A stretch of 6,348 bases of DNA from Dehalococcoidia bacterium (GCA_004377275.1 SOIC01000022.1:1-6348), one strand, 5' to 3'. Numbered from the stretch's first letter, positions 1-6,218 are shown. Made by a program: numbers and translations. Notes: generated by a model not told the origin, from the letters alone.

Positions 1-136
1 GCTCGATAGCCTCCTTGGCCATAGCTATCGCCTCTTCTCTGGTCTCTCCTTGAGTGTAGCACCCGGCGAGAGCGGGTACTTCCACAGAATATCCGCCCTC
101 CTCCTCGGGCACAATGATAACAGTATATTTCAACAT
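1..136 (-). CDS. HicB-like antitoxin family protein, 3' end beyond window
   Basis: The first 45 codons are visible and the gene runs off the left edge. The protein begins MLKYTVIIVPEEEGGYSVEV and continues with PALAGCYTQGET and an REEAIAMAKEAIE helix. This is the typical HicB_like fold: a beta strand, the acidic EEEGGY turn, a strand ending in P-L-GC-TQG-T, then an EA-rich helix. In known HicAB pairs, HicB neutralises the HicA mRNA interferase and often represses its own operon through a C-terminal DNA-binding domain. That C-terminal part lies outside the window, so DNA binding cannot be judged. The start ATG follows a strong AGGAGG site (143-148) by 6 bases. No full hicA precedes it. A hicA could lie beyond the left edge (hicBA order), or this could be one of the common solitary HicB-like proteins. 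The family call is strong; the antitoxin role is inferred. Confidence 0.85.
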   Translation of the reverse strand, partial: MLKYTVIIVPEEEGGYSVEVPALAGCYTQGETREEAIAMAKEAIE

Positions 137-146
137 GATTAGCCTC

Positions 147-191
147 CTATAGAAGCTTCTTGATAATCTCTCTCTCGTGCGTTCTCGCCAT
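147..191 (-). CDS. 14-codon upstream ORF with HicA-like start (leader peptide or hicA remnant)
   Basis: This very short ORF reads MARTHEREIIKKLL and then TAG. It has a well-placed ribosome-binding site, GGAGG seven bases before the ATG, which is unusual for a chance ORF. The REIIKKLL segment resembles the first helix of HicA toxins, which often start with a few residues followed by REIIKxL. The rest of HicA (the dsRBD-like fold and its GSHxx histidine motif) is absent. The TAG runs directly into the AGGAGG of the downstream HicB-like gene, and only 10 bases separate stop from start. A ribosome finishing here would sit on the hicB initiation region, so translational coupling is plausible. It may be a truncated hicA, a leader peptide, or chance. 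Translation has not been shown. Confidence 0.3.
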   Translation of the reverse strand: MARTHEREIIKKLL

Positions 192-278
192 TATGCTTCC
201 TCCAAGTTCCTAGCTTAATCGGTAATCGAAGTTTGACTATCTTCAGCTTCTCTCAAATCCTCTGGAAAAAGCGTTGAA

Positions 279-1682
279 TTACCTTCCTCCCACCAGGCAC
301 TTCTGAATCCGGATGTGGGGGCTGCCGTTGGAGACCGGGAGCGGGGATTGTGCCCCCTTGCCGCAGCCGCCTCCCTGGTTCATCTCCAGGTCATTACCGA
401 TGACATCGATGTTCTCCAGGGTGGTGAATACATTGCCGGTGAGCACCACCGGTCGTAGTAGCTCCTCCACCCTGCCGTTTCTTATCATGTAGGCCTCGCC
501 GGCGGAGAAGGTGAACATCTCCATGCTGGTCATCCCGCCATACCAGTTCTTCACATAGACCCCTTCTTTGATGTCAGCGATCATATCCTCAAAGGAGACG
601 TTCTGGGGCTCGATGAGGGTGTTGGTCATGCGAACAATGGGGGGGTGGCGATAATTTAACGCCCGGGCATTCCCGGTGGGTTCTTCGCCCATCTTAGCTG
701 CCGTTTGCCGAGAATGAAGCCGCCCTACCAGTACCCCCTCCTTAATAAGATAGGTTCTGGTGGCAGGCACACCCTCATCGTCATATTTGTAGCTGCCCCG
801 GAGCCCAGGGATCAGTGCGCCATCGACGATATTGAGGTGCTTACCCCCGAACCTTCTGCCCAAAACCATGATATCCTTCAGGCGGTCGTTTTCATAGACG
901 AAATCTGATTCGGAGAGGTGCCCGAAGGCCTCATGGGCGAAAACCCCGGCAAGTACCGGGTCCAGCACCACAGTATATTCCCCTCCCTTGAACTGGGGCG
1001 CGGAGAGCAGCGCTACGGCGCGCTGGGCCGCTTCCTTTACCTCTTGATGAAGCCCTTCCACAGCGCCAAAGTCGCCGCTTGAGCCCATGCTGAGCGCTAC
1101 CTGCTGCACATCGCCATCCTGCCGGGCGATAACCATCAGGCGCACGCTGAGGTCTACCTTTGTCTGCTCGATATAGCTGCCCTCCGAATTGGCGAAGATG
1201 ACCGATCCCCTGCTATCCCCATAGGCGATCACAGAGGTCTGAATCTGGGGAGTGGCCCAGATGATCTCGTTATACTCATCGAGGAGGCCTTTCTTCCGAG
1301 CCAGTGGGACGGCTCCTGGGTCCTTTTTTATCTGTGGCGCTACCATATCCACCACTGGCGCCACCGGGCTAAGCTTGCTCTCCTCCCCTTTTTCGAACTC
1401 CCGTGCCCTTCCCCTCCCCACCAACCTGGCCTGCTTCACCGCCAGCGCCACCTTTTCCCGCAGTCCGCTCAGCTCATTGAAGCTGACAAAGCCCCACCCT
1501 CCCTTCACCAGGGCGCGCGCATTCCCCCCCAGGCTGGTGCTGCGGCCAATATCCTCCAGCTCCCTACCCCGGTACTGAATGCGGCTCGCCTCCCTCTCCT
1601 CGATGCGAACCTCAATATAGTCGGAGTCCTGCCCCTTCAGGGCATCAGCAATTTGCTGGCGTATCTCCTCAGTCCCTGCCAA
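279..1682 (-). CDS. tldD: TldD-type zinc metalloprotease (TldD/PmbA family)
   Basis: Complete 467-residue protein, close to the usual TldD length. The N-terminal half (about 1-230) matches the TldD/PmbA N-domain, with YIEVRIEE and the glycine-rich GGNARALVKGGWGFVSFN segment. The C-terminal half carries the zinc motif HEAFGH (250-255) and, near the end, GGGCGKGAQSPLPVS, whose Cys440 fits the conserved third zinc ligand of TldD. TldE/PmbA subunits lack these ligands, so this is the catalytic-type subunit. In characterised systems a TldD-TldE heterodimer degrades unfolded peptides and matures some RiPP leaders in the cytoplasm. The start is TTG: an in-frame TAG lies four codons upstream, AGAGG sits six bases before the TTG, and the next Met is residue 113. 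No tldE flanks it: a hicB-like gene lies downstream and a divergent antiporter upstream. The partner must be elsewhere or absent. Confidence 0.93.
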   Translation of the reverse strand: MAGTEEIRQQIADALKGQDSDYIEVRIEEREASRIQYRGRELEDIGRSTSLGGNARALVKGGWGFVSFNELSGLREKVALAVKQARLVGRGRAREFEKGEESKLSPVAPVVDMVAPQIKKDPGAVPLARKKGLLDEYNEIIWATPQIQTSVIAYGDSRGSVIFANSEGSYIEQTKVDLSVRLMVIARQDGDVQQVALSMGSSGDFGAVEGLHQEVKEAAQRAVALLSAPQFKGGEYTVVLDPVLAGVFAHEAFGHLSESDFVYENDRLKDIMVLGRRFGGKHLNIVDGALIPGLRGSYKYDDEGVPATRTYLIKEGVLVGRLHSRQTAAKMGEEPTGNARALNYRHPPIVRMTNTLIEPQNVSFEDMIADIKEGVYVKNWYGGMTSMEMFTFSAGEAYMIRNGRVEELLRPVVLTGNVFTTLENIDVIGNDLEMNQGGGCGKGAQSPLPVSNGSPHIRIQKCLVGGR

Positions 1683-1710
1683 TAGTAACCTCTATCCTAG
1701 TAATAGAGTA

Positions 1711-1740
1711 AGTTTACAGAGGGAGCAGGTCTATTGTCAA
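1711..1740 (-). promoter_or_regulatory. Candidate sigma70-type promoter for tldD
   Basis: On the minus strand a perfect TTGACA (-35, at 1735-1740) is followed after 18 bases by TAAACT (-10, at 1711-1716, four of six consensus matches). Transcription would start near 1704, leaving a leader of about 20 bases that includes the AGAGG ribosome-binding site of the TTG start. Identified by eye only. Confidence 0.45.
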
Positions 1741-1743
1741 TGA

Positions 1744-1773
1744 TTGGTCTGCTGCCTTATCCTGTGTTAGAAT
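1744..1773 (+). promoter_or_regulatory. Candidate promoter for the antiporter-argC operon
   Basis: TTGGTC (1744-1749, a moderate -35) is separated by 18 bases from TAGAAT (1768-1773, five of six matches to TATAAT). Transcription would start near 1780, about 23 bases before the GTG start of the antiporter gene, with AAAGGAG (1791-1797) as its ribosome-binding site. The -35 lies only three bases from the divergent tldD -35, so the two promoters are back to back and could compete for polymerase or share a regulator. Identified by eye. Confidence 0.4.
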
Positions 1774-1802
1774 AGCTAATCACGCTTTCCAAAGGAGAGA
1801 GT

Positions 1803-3488
1803 GTGGAAAATCTCGATCTGATTGTCCTGGTCATAGTTCTGGTTGCTGCCTTTATCGGGGGGATGATTGCCCGTCGCCTCGGGTTGCCGGTAATCCTGGG
1901 CTATCTTGTCGGTGGCATTCTGGTTGGTCCCTATGGATTCGGTTTGGTTGGTGAAGTAGAGCAGATCAGGACCCTGGCGGAAATCGGGGTTGTTCTCCTC
2001 CTTTTCACCCTGGGTCTGGAGTTCTCCCTTAAAACGCTAAGGAAGATGGGCAAGGTCGCCATCGTAGGTGGTGGAGTTCAGATCCTCCTCACCACGGCAC
2101 TGGGTTTAGTTATAGGCGTGTTGCTTCACTGGCCGCTGGAGGAGGCGGTCCTCTTTGGCTTTCTCATTGCCCTTTCCAGCACCATGATCGTGCTGAAGCT
2201 CCTCATGGAGCGGGGTGAGCTGGATACTGCTCACGGTCGCGTCATGATTGGCATTCTGCTGGTGCAGGACCTGGCGGTGATACCGATGATGGTGGTCCTT
2301 CCTGTCATGGGGGAGCCGGGTCTCATGGCCGCACTGGGTATAGCAGCGCTTAAAGCGGTGCTTTTCCTGGGGGCGATGCTTATTCTCGGTTTGTGGGTCC
2401 TGCCCCGCGTTATGCGGCGGGTGGCCGGGCTGCGCTCCAGGGAGCTTTTCCTGCTGGCGGTGTTTGGCCTGTGCCTGGCGGTGGCCTTTACCAGCGACTA
2501 CTTCGGGATGTCGCTGGCACTGGGTGCTTTCGTGGCCGGGCTGTTGATAAGCGAGTCCGAGTATGCCCATCAGGCCCTCGCCGATATGATTCCCTTGCGC
2601 GACATCTTTGCCACCCTCTTCTTTGTTTCCCTGGGCATGCTCATCGATCCCCGCTTCATGGTAGATAATCTGTGGGCAGTTAGTGTCGTGGTGGTTGCGA
2701 TTATCGGGGGTAAGTTCATCATCTGCTCCCTTATCCCCTGGCTCTTTGGCTACAGTGCCAAGACCACGCTCTACGTCGGTGCCGGGATGTTTCAGATAGG
2801 GGAGTTTAGCTTTGTATTAGCAGTCGCCGCCCTGGGCACCGGGGTTATGTCCAAATACCTCTACGACTTGACCTTAACCAGCGCCGCCATTACCATATTA
2901 CTGACGCCCTTCGCCATTGGCGCGGCATCCGCGCTCTATAGGAGGCTCAGCCAGGGGGAAAGGTTCGCCCGGGTCTTAGCCGGTCGCGCTGATCCCCAGT
3001 TTAGCAGGGGGCTTCAGCTTAGTAGCCACGTGGTTATCTGCGGGTGTGGTCTGGTGGGGCGAAATCTGGGGATGGTTCTGGAGCGCAGAGGTTTCTCATA
3101 TCTGGTGATCGATAACGACCCGCGGGTCATCGATACCCTACACGCCAGGGAGGTGCCCCACATCTATGGGGATGCGAGCAACCCGGAGATACTCTCCCGG
3201 GCAGTTCTGAATAAGGCAAAAGTGTTGGTGATCACCTTCCACGACCCTACGGCTACAGAGCTTACGGTGAGGAACGCCCTGAGGATCAACCCTAAGCTGG
3301 ATGTAGTGGCCCGGATCCACTTCGATGATGAGGCGAAAACGCTTCGCACCCTCGGCGTTGCCGAGTTAGTGCGCCCTGAGTTTGAAGCTGGTCTGGAGAT
3401 CGTCCGCCACACCTTGCATCGCTTTGGCCTAACCAGCCCTGAGATTCAGTATATTATCAACACCCTCAGGGAAGAGGGGCTGATATAA
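1803..3488 (+). CDS. KefB-type monovalent cation:proton antiporter (CPA2) with RCK/TrkA-N domain
   Basis: A 561-residue inner-membrane protein. Residues 1-380 hold about twelve hydrophobic segments of the Na+/H+ exchanger fold. CPA2 signatures include GLEFSLKTLRKMG (71-83), LVQDLAVIP (153-161, with the intramembrane QD pair expected at the ion site), GAFVAGLLISESEYAHQ (241-257), FFVSLGMLIDP (273-283) and GEFSFVLA (333-340). Residues 408 to about 530 form a cytoplasmic RCK/TrkA-N Rossmann domain: GCGLVG (G414, G416, G419), an acidic D437 ending strand 2, and GDAS (456-459). Nucleotide binding there would be expected to gate transport. The protein ends shortly after, leaving no room for a TrkA_C domain. 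It probably exchanges K+ or Na+ for H+; the ion cannot be read from sequence. The start is GTG, five bases after AAAGGAG. It is the first gene of the plus-strand operon. KefB versus KefC is not distinguishable, so no symbol is given. Confidence 0.92.
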   Translation: MENLDLIVLVIVLVAAFIGGMIARRLGLPVILGYLVGGILVGPYGFGLVGEVEQIRTLAEIGVVLLLFTLGLEFSLKTLRKMGKVAIVGGGVQILLTTALGLVIGVLLHWPLEEAVLFGFLIALSSTMIVLKLLMERGELDTAHGRVMIGILLVQDLAVIPMMVVLPVMGEPGLMAALGIAALKAVLFLGAMLILGLWVLPRVMRRVAGLRSRELFLLAVFGLCLAVAFTSDYFGMSLALGAFVAGLLISESEYAHQALADMIPLRDIFATLFFVSLGMLIDPRFMVDNLWAVSVVVVAIIGGKFIICSLIPWLFGYSAKTTLYVGAGMFQIGEFSFVLAVAALGTGVMSKYLYDLTLTSAAITILLTPFAIGAASALYRRLSQGERFARVLAGRADPQFSRGLQLSSHVVICGCGLVGRNLGMVLERRGFSYLVIDNDPRVIDTLHAREVPHIYGDASNPEILSRAVLNKAKVLVITFHDPTATELTVRNALRINPKLDVVARIHFDDEAKTLRTLGVAELVRPEFEAGLEIVRHTLHRFGLTSPEIQYIINTLREEGLI

Positions 3489-4118
3489 ATGGCGCAGGAG
3501 GCTCATTTGTCTCGTATTATCCTGGTCAGGCATGGGCAGACCGAGTGGAACAGGCAGGAGAGGTTTAGGGGGTGGGTAGACATCGATTTGGATGAGACCG
3601 GGCTAAGGCAGGCGGAGGCGGTGGCAGCGCGGGTCGCCCGATGGGAGGTGGCAGCTATCTACTCCAGCCCCCTGAGACGAGCCATGGCCACTGCCCAGAT
3701 TATCGCCAGCCGCCTCAGTCTCCCGGTAGTGCCGCTTGAGGGGATTAATGACATGAACTTCGGAATCTGGCAGGGGCTTTCCATCGGGGAGGTAAAGGAA
3801 AACTACCCTGAACTCTTCGACCTCTGGCGTTATAGCCCCCAGAGGCTTGAGATTCCCCAGGGGGAGAGCCTGGAGGATGTCAGGAAGAGGGTGGTTGCTA
3901 CCATCGATGACCTGACGGCGCGGCACGAAAGTGCGACGGTTGCCCTGGTGACTCACCGTGTGGTCTGTAAGGTGCTCCTTTGCCATCTTCTGGGCCTGGA
4001 CAATTCCCATTTCTGGCAGATAGCGCAGGATGCTACGGCGATCAACCTTTTTGAAATAACAGAGGGAAAGGCGACCGTTACCTTGCTCAACGATACCTGC
4101 CATCTGAGGGCGCTATGA
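3489..4118 (+). CDS. Histidine phosphatase family protein (phosphoglycerate mutase-like)
   Basis: Up to 209 residues, one histidine-phosphatase domain, no signal peptide. The catalytic core is visible: LVRHGQTEWN (12-21) with phospho-accepting His15, SSPLRRAMATA (59-69) with the second-site Arg64, the acid-base loop INDMNFGIWQG (86-96) with Asp88 where many relatives have Glu, and THRVV (155-159) with the second catalytic His156. Family members include cofactor-dependent phosphoglycerate mutases, CobC-type alpha-ribazole phosphatases and broad phosphatases. Nothing nearby (no cobalamin genes) picks a substrate. The ATG directly follows the antiporter stop with no gap, and the 3' end overlaps nth by ATGA, so translation is probably coupled on both sides. 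A TTG at 3507 is an equally credible start (203 residues), being better placed after a perfect AGGAGG and giving the usual short lead before RHG. Confidence 0.9.
   Translation: MAQEAHLSRIILVRHGQTEWNRQERFRGWVDIDLDETGLRQAEAVAARVARWEVAAIYSSPLRRAMATAQIIASRLSLPVVPLEGINDMNFGIWQGLSIGEVKENYPELFDLWRYSPQRLEIPQGESLEDVRKRVVATIDDLTARHESATVALVTHRVVCKVLLCHLLGLDNSHFWQIAQDATAINLFEITEGKATVTLLNDTCHLRAL
3496..3501 (+). promoter_or_regulatory. Strong internal Shine-Dalgarno favouring TTG 3507 as phosphatase start
   Basis: A perfect AGGAGG lies inside the first codons of the annotated ATG version and five bases before an in-frame TTG at 3507-3509. Starting there gives (M)SRIILVRHGQTEWN, the usual spacing before the RHG motif in this family. 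The ATG at 3489 has a weaker AGAGGGG (3473-3479) nine bases upstream. Either or both starts may be used. Confidence 0.5.
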
Positions 4119-4765
4119 CCATCGATGAGATCATCCAGCTTCTGGGGCAGGAGTATGGCCTCCCCCAGTGGCGGCAGCGACGCGACCCGCTCTCCGAGCT
4201 CATCGGGGCCATCCTTTCTCAAAATACCTCGGATGTGAACTCTCACCGAGCCTTCGATAGCCTCATCTCGACCTTCGGCACCTGGGATAGGGTGTCCGAG
4301 GCCAGCATTGGTGAGGTCGCTGAGGCTATCGCATGCGGCGGGCTGAGCAGGATTAAAGCACCTCGGATCAAGGCGATCCTGGAGGGAATTCCGAATGATC
4401 ATAGCTCCCTGAACCTGGGATTCCTTGGCGAGCTCCCCATCCCTGAGGCCAGGGCATGGCTTCAAGCGCTGCCCGGGGTGGGACCGAAAACGGCGAGCTG
4501 TGTGCTCTTATTCTCTCTGGGAAGGCCGGTGCTCCCGGTGGACACCCATGTCTATCGGGTCTCACGACGCCTGGGGCTCATCGACTCGGGGGTTTCGCCG
4601 GCGCGGGCGCACCAGCTACTGGAGGAGCTCGTGCCCGCTGAGGCGATCTATCAATTTCACCTAAACATGCTGGCGCATGGCAGAGGGGTATGTCGGGCGC
4701 AGCGTCCCCGATGCCATGAGTGCGTGCTTCGGGAAGGGTGTATACATGGAAAGGGAGCGATTTGA
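4115..4765 (+). CDS. nth: Endonuclease III-type DNA glycosylase/AP lyase with 4Fe-4S cluster
   Basis: A 216-residue protein, normal for endonuclease III. It removes oxidised pyrimidines in base-excision repair and cuts the abasic strand by beta-elimination. The helix-hairpin-helix LPGVGPKTA (119-127) contains the Schiff-base Lys125. Asp143 in PVDTHVYRVSRRLGL is the catalytic aspartate, and the Lys-Asp spacing of 18 equals that of E. coli Nth (K120/D138). The C-terminal cysteines 193, 200, 203 and 209 have the exact C-x6-C-x2-C-x5-C spacing of the 4Fe-4S cluster. The N-terminal ILSQNTSDVNS replaces the LSAQATD of E. coli and recalls a subgroup I associate with archaea, thermophiles and deep-branching bacteria. 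The ATG overlaps the phosphatase stop (ATGA), with GAGGG upstream, so translation is probably coupled. A MutY role is unlikely because the protein lacks the C-terminal MutT-like domain. Confidence 0.95.
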   Translation: MTIDEIIQLLGQEYGLPQWRQRRDPLSELIGAILSQNTSDVNSHRAFDSLISTFGTWDRVSEASIGEVAEAIACGGLSRIKAPRIKAILEGIPNDHSSLNLGFLGELPIPEARAWLQALPGVGPKTASCVLLFSLGRPVLPVDTHVYRVSRRLGLIDSGVSPARAHQLLEELVPAEAIYQFHLNMLAHGRGVCRAQRPRCHECVLREGCIHGKGAI

Positions 4766-5141
4766 ACGATTGGTGACTGAGGCGATTGAAAGCTTGCCGC
4801 AGGAGTTCAGCGAGAGACTGGAGAACATCGCCATTATAGTCCAGGATTGGCCGACCCGTGATCAGTTGGCTAGCGTCAGACTTCGGCGTCGGGGACAGCT
4901 TCTGGGTCTTTATGAAGGTATACCGCTGACCAAAGAGGGGAAAAGGCATGCGATGGCGGCGCCGGATAAGATAACCATTTTCCAGAAGCCCATCGAAATG
5001 ACGTATCGCTCCGACAGGGGGATAGTGCGCGGGATTGCGGAGACAGTGCGCCACGAAATAGCTCATCACTTCGGGATCAGCGATGAAAGGCTAAGCGAGA
5101 TAGCGCGGCGAAAGAGGAGAGCGAGGAGAAACCAACTGTAG
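4746..5141 (+). CDS. Small zincin-like metallopeptidase family protein (HExxH)
   Basis: A 131-residue protein with the zinc-binding motif HEIAHHFGISDE (103-114; His103, His107, Glu104 as general base) and an upstream LLGLYEGIPLT segment (52-62). Both are hallmarks of the short single-domain zincin family found in many bacteria, often called 'metallopeptidase family protein'. Substrate and biological role are unknown for the family. There is no signal peptide or membrane segment, so it should act in the cytoplasm. The tail (121-131) is Arg/Lys-rich. An upstream ATG in the same frame at 4677 would extend it by 23 residues, but these lie over the cluster-binding end of nth and do not resemble the family. 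ATG 4746 follows GGAAGGG (4732-4738) and gives MERERFERLV, a normal family start. This start overlaps nth by 20 bp, pointing to coupled translation. Confidence 0.85.
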   Translation: MERERFERLVTEAIESLPQEFSERLENIAIIVQDWPTRDQLASVRLRRRGQLLGLYEGIPLTKEGKRHAMAAPDKITIFQKPIEMTYRSDRGIVRGIAETVRHEIAHHFGISDERLSEIARRKRRARRNQL

Positions 5142-5162
5142 TTTGAGGGAGGTATAATCATA

Positions 5163-6218
5163 ATGATGGTGAAAGTGGGCATTATTAACGTCACAGGCTA
5201 TGTGGGCATGGAGCTTGCCAGGCTCCTTCATCAACATCCCCAGGTTGAGCTCGCCTCAATTACGGGGAGAAGCGCCGTAGGGCAGAGGCTTGGCGAGGTC
5301 TTGCCCCACCTTGCCGACATCGATCTGGCGATCGAGCCTGAGCTGGGCGAGGTGACGCTGGTCTTCTCGGCCCTCCCCCACAAGACGAGCGTTGAAGCCG
5401 TAGCGGCAGCGCTGGAGCGGGGCATTAAGGTGATCGATACCAGCGCCGACTTTAGACTCAAGGACGCCAAAGAATACCAAAGATGGTATGACTTTACCCA
5501 TCCCGCACCGCAGCTTCTTAGCGAGGCGGTTTATGGCCTGGCGGAGCTAAATCGTCACCAGATAGCCTCAAGCCGCCTGGTAGCCAATCCCGGCTGTTAC
5601 CCCACCGGCGCCATCCTGGCCCTGGCCCCTGCGCTTAAAGAGGGGCTGATCGAGCCGGACATCATCGTCGATGCCAAGTCCGGAGTCTCCGGAGCGGGGA
5701 GAACACTGAGCCTGGGGACCCATTTCGCGGAGGCGAACGAAAATGTCTCGGCCTATGCCCTTGAGGGGCACCGCCACCTGCCTGAGATCACCCAGGAGCT
5801 TAGCGGATTAAACCCGGCGCTTCCCCTCGCGGTGACCTTTGTGCCCCATCTCGTGCCGATGAGCCGGGGCATCCTCACCACCTGCTATGCCAAGCTTAAA
5901 GAAGGCTGGGATGGGAAGGGGGAGCTCGAAAAAGGGAGGGGGGATTTTGAAAAAGGGATGAGGGAGCTATATAGGGAGTTTTACCGGGGCGAGCCCTTCA
6001 TCAGGGTCGTTGACGCCCCACCCCAGACCAAGCAAACCCTAGGCACAAACCTCTGCTTGATCTACCCCACCATTGATCCGAGGACGCAGCGGCTCATTAT
6101 CGTTAGCTGCATCGACAACCTGGTTAAAGGCGGGGCCGGTCAAGCGTTGCAGAGTATGAACCTCATGCTTGGCCTCCCCGAAGTGACGGCGCTGGAGGGG
6201 TCTGCAGTCTACCCGTAG
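5163..6218 (+). CDS. argC: N-acetyl-gamma-glutamyl-phosphate reductase
   Basis: A 351-residue cytoplasmic enzyme of arginine biosynthesis. It reduces N-acetylglutamyl phosphate to the semialdehyde with NADPH. The Rossmann nucleotide site is VGIINVTGYVGMELARLL (5-22). DTSADFRL (92-99) is a family signature. NPGCYPTG (142-149) carries the nucleophilic Cys145. KSGVSGAGR (172-180), EGHRHLPEI (201-209) and VPHLVPMSRGI (227-237) supply the conserved histidines and substrate residues. AGGGAGG (5146-5152) lies ten bases before ATG 5163; a second ATG follows at 5166, so the first residue is uncertain by one codon. Between LKEG and the conserved RELYREFYRGEPF, the protein holds about a dozen extra residues (ELEKGRGDFEKGM) that coincide with a 21-bp DNA repeat and keep the frame. 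No argJ, argB or argD follows; the next gene is a tRNA. Confidence 0.96.
   Translation: MMVKVGIINVTGYVGMELARLLHQHPQVELASITGRSAVGQRLGEVLPHLADIDLAIEPELGEVTLVFSALPHKTSVEAVAAALERGIKVIDTSADFRLKDAKEYQRWYDFTHPAPQLLSEAVYGLAELNRHQIASSRLVANPGCYPTGAILALAPALKEGLIEPDIIVDAKSGVSGAGRTLSLGTHFAEANENVSAYALEGHRHLPEITQELSGLNPALPLAVTFVPHLVPMSRGILTTCYAKLKEGWDGKGELEKGRGDFEKGMRELYREFYRGEPFIRVVDAPPQTKQTLGTNLCLIYPTIDPRTQRLIIVSCIDNLVKGGAGQALQSMNLMLGLPEVTALEGSAVYP
5920..5982 (+). repeat. Imperfect tandem 21-bp repeat, three units, in frame within argC
   Basis: Units start at 5920, 5941 and 5962, exactly 21 bases (seven codons) apart, each beginning GGGA. The first two share GAAAAAGGGA at the same offset (5928-5937 and 5949-5958); 14 of their first 18 bases match. 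The third unit is more diverged (GGGAGCTATATAGGGAG) and encodes the family-conserved RELYREF. The translated heptads are ELEKGR-G, DFEKGM-R and ELYREF-Y. The pattern suggests that the conserved segment was partly duplicated upstream, or that a small G-rich repeat was inserted without breaking the frame. Confidence 0.65.

Noticed and set aside
151..160. Perfect 10-bp palindrome AGAAGCTTCT as a possible HicB operator
   Set aside because: Symmetry does not extend beyond ten bases, no second copy or nearby promoter is visible, and it lies inside the short ORF next to the ribosome site.
192..278. Possible terminator or promoter between tldD and the short ORF
   Set aside because: No stem followed by a T-run and no convincing -35/-10 pair could be found on the minus strand; hicB may be read through from tldD.
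1690..1708. Hairpin CTCTAT/ATAGAG in the tldD leader that could hide its ribosome site
   Set aside because: Only a six-pair AU-rich stem, and the predicted transcription start near 1704 would remove part of one arm.
2106..2570. Long minus-strand ORF opposite the antiporter gene
   Set aside because: His/Gln-rich translation with no recognisable domain; it mirrors the codons of the well-supported antiporter on the other strand. The same applies to other ORFs lying over tldD, the phosphatase, nth and argC.
3750..3752. Asp88 in place of the usual catalytic Glu in the phosphatase
   Set aside because: From memory, a (L/I)xD(I/M)xFGxWxG version is common in a subgroup of this family, so it is not a sign of inactivation.
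4677..4745. Upstream in-frame start extending the zincin gene by 23 residues
   Set aside because: The extension overlaps the iron-sulphur cluster codons of nth, does not resemble the family, and the ATG at 4746 has a better-placed ribosome-binding site.
5153..5158. Perfect TATAAT just before argC
   Set aside because: No -35-like hexamer lies 16-18 bases upstream and there is no TGn extension. Transcription would start at the ATG itself. Probably chance within the ribosome-site spacer.
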